Shown piece after piece: positions 7,201 through 11,279 of a DNA stretch of 11,279 bases (position 1 is its first letter; the number at the start of each line of letters is the position of its first letter). The position numbers and the translations under genes are program-made. The notes below the pieces were generated by a model. The model saw only the letters and a program-made list of their open reading frames with translations, ran no database searches and was not told the DNA's origin. Source of the DNA: JANNFX01 sp031380225 (GTDB lineage Bacteria > Pseudomonadota > Alphaproteobacteria > Rhizobiales > Hyphomicrobiaceae); assembly GCA_031380225.1 (NCBI GenBank), contig JANNFX010000078.1:1-11279 (forward strand), in the 5' to 3' direction.

Positions 7201-10200
7201 TGGCGCCGTTGATGGTGATGACAAGCATCGCCGTTGCGGTGCCGCCATTGCCATCGTCGATAGTGTAAGTGATGGTCTCAGTTGCGGTCTCATTCGCGTC
7301 AAGGCCATTGTAAGCGGCACCTGGCTCGAAGATATACGAGCCGTCCGCATTGAGCGTCAGCTCGCCGCCGCCAGACACCGTAAACGGTGTGCCAAGAGTA
7401 ACAGCGGTGCCTGACTGGTTGGCACTTGTGACATTCAGTGAATCGCCGTCAACATCGGGATCTATGCCCGGTGCCGAAGTGATCACGTTGCCGCCTACGC
7501 TGGCATCATCTTCACCAATTTGGCCTTCGTCATTCACTGCGACCGGTGCGTCGTTTGTGCCATTGATCGTGATGGCGAGGTTCGCGGCTGCTGTTAGACC
7601 GGTGCCGGCCACAGCTTGGATGCTGATTCCGTCGATGCCGAGATCGACGCGGTTGCCGCCGGTATTGCCCACCGCAATGAATAACAGGTTCTCGCTGGTG
7701 CTGGTGGCCGTGAAAATCAGCGATTGTGGCTGCCACGGCAACGCCGTGCCAAGGGCAGGAGTGGTCATCGATGCTGCAGATTGTGTCTGCGTTCCGAAGC
7801 TGACTTGCCAATGGCCATCGCCCGATGGGCCGTAACCGTTTGCAGACAAGGCCTGCGAGAAGTTGATGGTATATTGCTGGCCAGGGACGAGACCGGTCAG
7901 GAGCTGTTGGAAGCCTTCCTGATAACCGCCGACGCCGATGCCATGCAGGAAGTCGCCGCCATCGGGAGTCGGGGCCCAGGTATAGCCATTGAAGTTAGTG
8001 GCCGAATTGAAAACGTCCGGCGTTTGATAAAGCAACCAGTTCGGCGGCAGCGTCGCGTTGTGCGTGTTGCGGTCAACGGCAGGCGCTGTGCCTTCCAAGC
8101 TGCCGTTAGCCGAGAGATCGGGGGCCGGGTCGGACACGGTGTAGCCGAAGTTTTCAGTCAGCGACTCGCCATTCTGCAGCGCTTGAACTGTAGGGTTGGA
8201 ATTGTCGAGCGTGTAAACGTAGGTGCCATCAGGATTGATGACGAGTGTGCCGTAGAGCCCAGTGATGCTTGTGGCGCCAGAGACCGGAGTTCCGTTGACG
8301 TTTGAGACATGCAGCGGTTCGACATCTGGATCGCTGTCGGCGCCGAAGCCGTCGTCATCGCTGATGACATTGCCGCTGTCGGTGAGCGGGCCTTCTTCTT
8401 TGACAGTGCCGGTGTTGCCGGTTGCGACTGGCGTATCATTGACCGGGATCACATCTACGAGCACGGACGCCGTGGCCGAGCCACCCTGGCCGTCTGAGAC
8501 GGTGTAACTGAACGTCGTGGTGCCGTTGAAGTCGAGCGCCGGGCGGAAGGTCAGCCGGCCATCTGATCCAAGCGTAACCTCGCCGTTAGCGACCTGAACA
8601 GGCAAACCTCCGGCCGTAATTGCAACGCCGCCCACTTGCGTCACGAACAACGCATCAGCATCCAGACCTCCATCGCGATCATTGCTGCGCGCGTTGAACG
8701 TAACAGCCGTATCTTCGTTGGTCGAGTAGCTGTCGTTGCTCGCTGTTGGTGCGACATTGACGGCTGAGAAGCGGAAGCTTTCGCTGACGGTCAGGCCTAA
8801 CGGATCAGTAGCCGTCACTTCAATTGTATAGTTTCCGTTGCTGGTTGGACCACTGATCGAGGCATTAGCCGCCAGATTGCCGGTGATCTTGCCGGAAACC
8901 GGATCAATCGATAGCCCTGCAGGCAGACCCGTCGCAGTGAACGACAGCGGATCAGCGTTGGCATCCGAGAACGCGCCCTTGGTGACGATGTTGACGGCGT
9001 TGCCGTCAAAGCCAGACTTGTCACCCAGCGAGACAGCAATTTCTGGCGCTACGTTGACGTGGATGATGGCGGTCGCGACGTTCGATGTCTCGACGCCATC
9101 GCTGACTGTCGCGTTAATGACGCGATCGACAACGGCAGGCGTGCTCGACATATTTTCGAACGTCACGCCGCTGAAGAACGCGGCATAGGCTGCTTTGGTC
9201 GCATTACCGGGGAGAGCAATGCTGATGGTGCCAACTGTTTCGATGACCGTGAAGCCAATACCGCTTACACTGCCCGCCGATCCGTTGCTAACCGGCGTGC
9301 CGCCGATCACCAGGCGGTCGCTCGCTTGTTTATTGGTCAGAACAATCATTCCAGACGCCATGTTGGCGCTGTTGGGATCTTCAACCTCGGCGATGGGAAG
9401 CGCAATGGCCACGGCCGCACCGCCAGCGTTGAATGTCGCTTCATGGCCGGTTGGGTCGTTAGAATAAATGGCATAGAAGTCGTCCCAGGTTCCGGTCGCA
9501 CCGGCGCCGCCCGGCATGTTGTAGATGTAAGCGCGCAGCTCATAACTGTTGCCCGGTTGCAGTTTGAAGTCTGTTGCAGCTGTCAGTCCATAGTTGCTGT
9601 TGCCGTCATAGTAGGGGCCCGCATAGGCGTTGGCCGTCTTATCCTGCGACAGCAGCGTCGCCGACTGGAAGCCGTCCGATGAAATCACCAGCGAGAACTG
9701 GAACTGGCCGCTGGCAAATCTGAGCGCCGATTCTTGCAGCCACGTGTCAGGTATCGAACCGAGCGTCGTGAACGGCATCGAGATGTATTCGCCCTGGGCA
9801 ATCGATGCCGCCAGCGTTGTGCTGGAGACGCCCGTGATATAGCCGGATGAGCCATCATTGGTGAGTGTCAGTCCAGGCCCGCCGGTCTCAGGGCTGACGG
9901 AAGCAAACAGCGTGGTGCCATACGCGCTGGCCCAAGCTGGGTTCGACCCATAGCCGCCGTTGTGCGGATAGGTGAAGGCACCCCATACCGGCGTCTGCCC
10001 AACTGCGTTGACATGAGGTGTCTGGCCCGACAAATCGAGATGGGGCGTCGTGTGGACCGGCATGACGCTGACGGCCGCCGCCACTGATCGTGCGCCCATG
10101 GTGTCGGCGACCGTGTAGGAGATCGGCGTTGGCGTTCCTGTGAAGCCAGCGATAGGCGTGAACGTGATGGCGCCAGTGCTGGTGTTGACTGACCAAGTGC

Positions 10201-11279
10201 CTTCGCCCGAAACTACGAGGCTCGCTCCCGGTGTTGCGGCACCGGCGATATGTATCGATGATAGCTCGAGTGCGTCAGTTGCGTCGGTATCGTTGAGATC
10301 GTTGCCGGCTACGTCAATGGTAACGGCACTGCCAACAATCCCGGCTCCGGAATCAGGCACGGCGACCGGCGTATCATTGCTCGGCACGACATGGATTGTG
10401 GTCTGCGCTAAATCCGACTGATTGACGCCGTCCGAAATGCGCACCGTCACGAAGCGATCAACTGCCCCTGGCACGTCGCCAGTGTTCGAGAATGTCACCT
10501 CGCGGATCGCCGTTTGATAGTTCGCGAGTGTGGCCGAGCCGCTGAGCGAGACGGTGATGACGCCGCCGAAGGTAGATGTTGTTGATGAAATTCCGGCCGG
10601 GAGTGTGCCGACAGTAAGTCCATCGCTGCCTTGAGGATTGGTTAGTTTGATCGTAGCGCCTGTCAGGACCAATGACGAATCATGCTCGATGGAGACGTCG
10701 GTGTCACCAACTGAAACCCCGGCGCCATTTTCGGTGTACGTTGTCTGATAGCCTTTGCCTGAGATCCCGGCTGAGTTATTGCCATCGAGATCAAGCTGCG
10801 GAATCCCAGTCAAGATTGGCGCCAAGAAAGTCAGATCGCCGTCGGCATCATGCCGGAAGTAGCGCGCACCATTCGTGATGGCATTGTCTTCGCGGTAGGT
10901 TACCTGCCATGTCTTAACATCGCGCCATTCGTATCGAATAGACGGAATAGTGCTGTAGGCGCCAAATGGCTGCGTGCCGGAGCCCGTAACCGAGCTACCG
11001 TCATTACTGATCGCAATAGTCGAGCCGGTTTCAAGTGTGTAGTTTCGAAGGCCGGTCAGATCGGCACGTACCGTTTCGATGGTGAATGGCGATCCACCGA
11101 GGCCGTCGATATCGGTGATGAAGAACTTGATGTCGCCGCTTGTGGCAACAGACAGGGGAACAGCCGTGCCGCTCTTGAAGACCCGCCATTCGATCACGGC
11201 TTCCGCCGTCGACGTGGAGCTGAAGAGTTCGACGTTCGGATCATCAAGCTGGTTCCAGAAGCTGACCTGCGTGCCCCCC
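4211..11279 (-). CDS. Giant multidomain cadherin/VCBS-type surface protein (N-terminus outside window)
   Basis: The frame stays open to the window edge, giving 2355 visible codons before a TAA stop at 4213-4211. A possible GTG at 11197 is internal, because coding-like sequence (GTQVSFWNQLDDPNVELF) continues upstream in frame. Modules in order, N to C: a mixed domain (11278-10802); a DLDG/TENG unit (10801-10379); a cadherin-like module (10378-10046); a second DLDG-type unit split by an insertion (10045-9056); a dystroglycan-type cadherin-like module (9055-8759); a tandem-95-like module (8758-8441); a split VCBS repeat (8440-7556); an A/B array (7555-5354); and four C-terminal cadherin-like modules (5353-4214). 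Asp-rich DPDG, DVDGD and DADGD motifs suggest calcium binding. No RTX nonapeptides, LPXTG signal or membrane anchor is visible. The family is typical of secreted adhesins. The adaptor and channel genes downstream fit export to the cell surface. Adhesion as the role, and the ligand, are inferences. Confidence 0.93.
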   Translation of the reverse strand, partial: GGTQVSFWNQLDDPNVELFSSTSTAEAVIEWRVFKSGTAVPLSVATSGDIKFFITDIDGLGGSPFTIETVRADLTGLRNYTLETGSTIAISNDGSSVTGSGTQPFGAYSTIPSIRYEWRDVKTWQVTYREDNAITNGARYFRHDADGDLTFLAPILTGIPQLDLDGNNSAGISGKGYQTTYTENGAGVSVGDTDVSIEHDSSLVLTGATIKLTNPQGSDGLTVGTLPAGISSTTSTFGGVITVSLSGSATLANYQTAIREVTFSNTGDVPGAVDRFVTVRISDGVNQSDLAQTTIHVVPSNDTPVAVPDSGAGIVGSAVTIDVAGNDLNDTDATDALELSSIHIAGAATPGASLVVSGEGTWSVNTSTGAITFTPIAGFTGTPTPISYTVADTMGARSVAAAVSVMPVHTTPHLDLSGQTPHVNAVGQTPVWGAFTYPHNGGYGSNPAWASAYGTTLFASVSPETGGPGLTLTNDGSSGYITGVSSTTLAASIAQGEYISMPFTTLGSIPDTWLQESALRFASGQFQFSLVISSDGFQSATLLSQDKTANAYAGPYYDGNSNYGLTAATDFKLQPGNSYELRAYIYNMPGGAGATGTWDDFYAIYSNDPTGHEATFNAGGAAVAIALPIAEVEDPNSANMASGMIVLTNKQASDRLVIGGTPVSNGSAGSVSGIGFTVIETVGTISIALPGNATKAAYAAFFSGVTFENMSSTPAVVDRVINATVSDGVETSNVATAIIHVNVAPEIAVSLGDKSGFDGNAVNIVTKGAFSDANADPLSFTATGLPAGLSIDPVSGKITGNLAANASISGPTSNGNYTIEVTATDPLGLTVSESFRFSAVNVAPTASNDSYSTNEDTAVTFNARSNDRDGGLDADALFVTQVGGVAITAGGLPVQVANGEVTLGSDGRLTFRPALDFNGTTTFSYTVSDGQGGSATASVLVDVIPVNDTPVATGNTGTVKEEGPLTDSGNVISDDDGFGADSDPDVEPLHVSNVNGTPVSGATSITGLYGTLVINPDGTYVYTLDNSNPTVQALQNGESLTENFGYTVSDPAPDLSANGSLEGTAPAVDRNTHNATLPPNWLLYQTPDVFNSATNFNGYTWAPTPDGGDFLHGIGVGGYQEGFQQLLTGLVPGQQYTINFSQALSANGYGPSGDGHWQVSFGTQTQSAASMTTPALGTALPWQPQSLIFTATSTSENLLFIAVGNTGGNRVDLGIDGISIQAVAGTGLTAAANLAITINGTNDAPVAVNDEGQIGEDDASVGGNVITSAPGIDPDVDGDSLNVTSANQSGTAVTLGTPFTVSGGGELTLNADGSYIFEPGAAYNGLDANETATETITYTIDDGNGGTATAMLVITINGANDSPVVIDPANPVNIPGDPLYDPANPVGPADPLNIIPDISTEDGNPLASINAGNYIIDPDGEALTFTLGATTPSWVMIDPATGEITGTPPADASQGSNTGNAGEYLISITATDPNGALVTTTVTLTIVNLDPVANDDVAIAGEDTASVGGNVLTDPTTGDADTSPDSDPLSVTLADQNGTPLTIGAPFTVSGGGELTLNADGSYTFEPGAAYNGLDVGETATETITYTIDDGNGGTATAMLAITINGANDAPVVIDPANPVNIPGDPLYDPANPVGPANPLNIIPDVPAEDGHPLTPINVGSYVVDPDGEALTFTLGATTPSWVMIDPATGEITGTPPAAASQNSNTGNPGEYLITVTATDPDGALVTTTVTLTIVNLDPVALDDAASAGEDIMSISGNVLSDPTTGDADTSPDSDPITVTLAEQAGNAITIGTPFVMTGGGLLTLNADGSYTFEPGAAYNGLDAGETATETITYSIDDGNGGTATAMLAITINGANDAPVVIDPANPGTAANPIEATGPLNIMPDVPGNDNQALTPINVGSYIVDPDGDALTFTLDPSVPSWLMIDPATGEITGTPPADASQNSNTGNPGEYLITITATDPDGALVTTTVTLTVINPAPIAADDTSSTAFNTPTVVDLLANDTDPDGDLLAVTMASVPAAQGTVVFDGTDWIFTPAEGFAGPATITYTIADRDGGTSTAIQTIEVAKPANPVAVNDNVSTSYLTALSGDAAAGDTYYAPGATFSAVSQPAHGTLVLNANGTYTYTPAANFAGVDTFTYLVTDAYGQSAMATEMISVAAPAIVAVDDAFTMVAGKPLNGNAAAQDTFAAGSTFAAVNNPQHGTVVMNANGTFVYRAAPLFSGTDTFTYSVTDLTGQTRNAVATIVVTLPPTKVVDHQLTAQANKPFVGNAGVGDVIPEGGVFAAASKPKHGSLVMGADGKYTYRPKPGFSGTDTFRYKVTLLDGRVITATERIKVEAPPQSHRCLTTFGQLNIRKR
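4214..5071 (-). repeat. Three related C-terminal 90-residue cadherin-like modules plus basic tail
   Basis: The modules start at 5071, 4801 and 4531, an exact 270-bp period. Shared pattern: hydrophobic start, G-D/Q-D-x about 20 residues in, HGTLVLNANGTYTY / HGTVVMNANGTFVY / HGSLVMGADGKYTY, then F-x-G-x-DTFTY or DTFRY. The last module is markedly basic: its 106 residues hold 9 Lys and 7 Arg against 8 Asp plus Glu. It ends in a short tail (SHRCLTTFGQLNIRKR) that carries the only cysteine of the visible protein. The tail may be a C-terminal export signal, but it does not look like a standard type I signal. Confidence 0.78.
5072..5353 (-). repeat. Cadherin-like module following the A/B array
   Basis: This 94-residue module reads APIAADDTSSTAFNTPTVVD, then LLANDTDPDGDLLAV, FTPAEGFAGPATITYTIADR and a closing IQTIEVAKP. 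It is a tandem-95 or Cadherin_5-like pattern with an NDTDPDGD acidic loop. It contains the first arginine (5125-5123) and first lysine (5080-5078) after the long stretch without basic residues. Confidence 0.75.
5354..7555 (-). repeat. A/B tandem array: three VCBS-like (A) alternating with three cadherin-like (B) modules
   Basis: Modules: A1 7555-7202 (118 aa), B1 7201-6818 (128), A2 6817-6458 (120), B2 6457-6074 (128), A3 6073-5714 (120), B3 5713-5354 (120). A modules share GGGELTLNADGSY (GGGLLTLNADGSY in A3), FEPGAAYNGLD, ETATETITY and DDGNGGTATAML. B modules share DPANP, PDGEALTFTL or PDGDALTFTL, MIDPATGEITGTPP, a GEYLI strand and GALVTTTVTLT. Steps between A copies are 738, 744 and 720 bp. 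At DNA level, 6192-6256 and 6936-7000 are identical over 65 bases at a 744-bp offset, which points to recent duplication or gene conversion. B3 is 8 residues shorter, all in its Pro-rich linker. It likely forms a rigid, calcium-stabilised, highly acidic stalk. Confidence 0.88.
7556..8440 (-). repeat. VCBS repeat split by a domain insertion (295 aa total)
   Basis: The first half reads GTVKEEGPLTDSGNVISDDD, then LYGTLVINPDGTYVYTLDN, VQALQNGESLTENFGYTVSD. That is the canonical VCBS order. The closing strand (AANLAITINGTNDAP) resumes only at 7609, after 173 foreign residues. Without the insertion the repeat is 122 residues, close to the 118 to 120 of the A modules downstream. The break lies exactly at the SD-GNGG turn of the final beta-hairpin. 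Confidence 0.83.
7610..8128 (-). other. Galactose-binding-like domain nested inside the VCBS repeat (173 aa)
   Basis: The insert begins PAPDLSANGSLEG, where N-G-S-(L/F)-E is the typical opening of jelly-roll surface domains. It continues through PDGGDFLHGIGVGGYQEG, the strand TGLVPGQQYTINFSQAL, GDGHWQVSFG, LIFTATSTSENLLFIAVGN, and the closing strand VDLGIDGISI. The order NGSLE ... GL-PG-x-x-Y-x-(I/L)-x-F ... IDGISI resembles DUF642-like or PEP-CTERM-associated galactose-binding-like domains. The role is inferred to be binding of a sugar or polysaccharide. Both chain ends of the insert come together, as expected for a domain that can be nested in a loop. Confidence 0.6.
8441..9055 (-). repeat. 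Two cadherin-like modules: dystroglycan-type and tandem-95-like
   Basis: The first module (9055-8759, 99 aa) has SFTATGLPAGLSIDPVSGKI and a YTIEVTATDPLG strand. This is the classic dystroglycan-type cadherin-like or putative-Ig signature also found in the B modules of the central array. The second (8758-8441, 106 aa) reads ASNDSYSTNEDTAVTF, then SNDRDGG, RLTFRPALDFNG and FSYTVSDGQGG, a tandem-95 or cadherin-like pattern with Asp-rich loops likely to bind calcium. Both act structurally as stalk units. Confidence 0.75.
9056..10045 (-). repeat. DLDG-type unit, copy 2, interrupted (330 aa instead of 141)
   Basis: It starts PHLDLSG and ends IIHVNVAPEI like copy 1, but is 330 rather than 141 residues long. 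The extra length lies between the opening DLSG strand and the EATFNAGGAAVAI strand that corresponds to copy 1's QTTYTENGAGVSV. After this point the two copies run in parallel to their ends. The interruption is described in the entry for 9443-10024. Confidence 0.72.
9443..10024 (-). other. Beta-sandwich, carbohydrate-binding-like domain nested in a repeat unit
   Basis: About 194 residues stand where the intact copy has 11, a net gain of about 183 residues. The segment is rich in aromatic residues, Gly and Asn (FTYPHNGGYGSNPAWASAYG, AYAGPYYDGNSNYG). It has strands such as ALRFASGQFQFSLVISSDGF and LQPGNSYELRAYIYN, and a closing strand TWDDFYAIYSND. That pattern resembles galactose-binding-like or CBM jelly-roll domains, where a PG-x-x-Y-x-L-x-x-Y strand and a closing D-D-F strand are common. 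No catalytic motif is visible. The fold is inferred from the strand pattern only. A sugar or glycoprotein ligand is plausible but unproven. Confidence 0.55.
10379..10801 (-). repeat. DLDG/TENG-type unit, copy 1 (intact, 141 aa)
   Basis: This module begins with IPQLDLDGNNSAG, followed by a YTENGAGVSV strand. It then has the SLVLTGATIKLTNPQGSD pattern and ends in FVTVRISDG and IHVVPSNDTP. It is the uninterrupted reference copy for the module at 10045-9056, which shares the same opening (PHLDLSG), the A-V core strand (NAGGAAVAIA), the MIVLTNKQASD strand and the closing ATVSDG and IIHVNVAPEI. The two copies flank one cadherin-like module at 10378-10046. Confidence 0.75.
10802..11278 (-). other. 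N-terminal mixed domain of the giant protein (visible part)
   Basis: About 159 residues precede the first repeat module. They contain an Ile/Phe-rich strand pattern (IEWRVF, IKFFITDIDG), a SIRYEWRDVKTWQVTYRED stretch and a DADGDLTF acidic loop. It does not match the VCBS or cadherin repeat signatures that follow, and it contains both Lys and Arg, unlike the central array. I recall similar regions ahead of repeats in other bacterial surface proteins but cannot name a family. The true N-terminus and any retention or signal sequence lie beyond the right edge. Confidence 0.55.

Noticed and set aside
4841..8305. Several long plus-strand open frames (up to about 190 codons) opposite the giant gene
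   Set aside because: They lie opposite the repeat modules. Copies opposite A3, A2 and A1 resemble each other simply because the coding strand repeats. They have no ribosome binding sites or recognisable domains, and the minus-strand frame is clearly the coding one.
4211..11279. RTX toxin or classical type I substrate
   Set aside because: No glycine-rich RTX nonapeptides were found in the visible protein. The Asp-rich motifs belong to cadherin and VCBS modules.

Overview
The window is a stretch of a Gram-negative chromosome, most likely from a proteobacterium. It encodes an outer-membrane factor lipoprotein, two periplasmic adaptors and a very large cadherin/VCBS-type surface protein. Base composition looks moderately GC-rich and even throughout. 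I cannot assign a genus. Every convincing gene is on the minus strand, so transcription runs from right to left, and both ends of the window cut through open genes.

Layout in transcription order. (1) 11279 to 4211: a giant modular extracellular protein, 2355 codons visible, N-terminus outside the window. (2) 4183 (or 4099) to 2600: a TolC/OEP-family outer-membrane factor with a lipobox. (3) 2603 to 1668: an exported RND-type membrane-fusion protein. (4) 1671 to 145: a second, HlyD-like adaptor with a GAF-like cytoplasmic domain ahead of its membrane segment. (5) 148 to 1: the first 49 codons of another gene, unidentified from sequence. From family context it could be the M50 peptidase-like membrane protein that I recall beside this adaptor type. 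Genes 2 to 5 are joined by three successive 4-bp ATGA stop/start overlaps. Gene 1 is separated from gene 2 by only 27 bp with no terminator visible. This looks like one co-transcribed, translationally coupled unit.

The simplest reading is a dedicated surface-display or secretion locus: a large Ca-binding-type adhesin made together with an outer-membrane channel and two adaptors. No ABC ATPase is present in the window, and the giant protein shows no RTX nonapeptides, so a textbook type I system is not demonstrated.

The most interesting structure is inside the giant protein. Two repeat modules are each interrupted by a beta-sandwich, carbohydrate-binding-like domain nested within the module. 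Six alternating A/B modules form a young tandem array with 738, 744 and 720 bp steps. A run of 841 residues contains no lysine or arginine. The C-terminus switches to a basic composition and carries the only cysteine. No RNA genes, CRISPR arrays, insertion sequences or convincing promoters or terminators were seen, and no gene-free stretch exceeds 300 bases.
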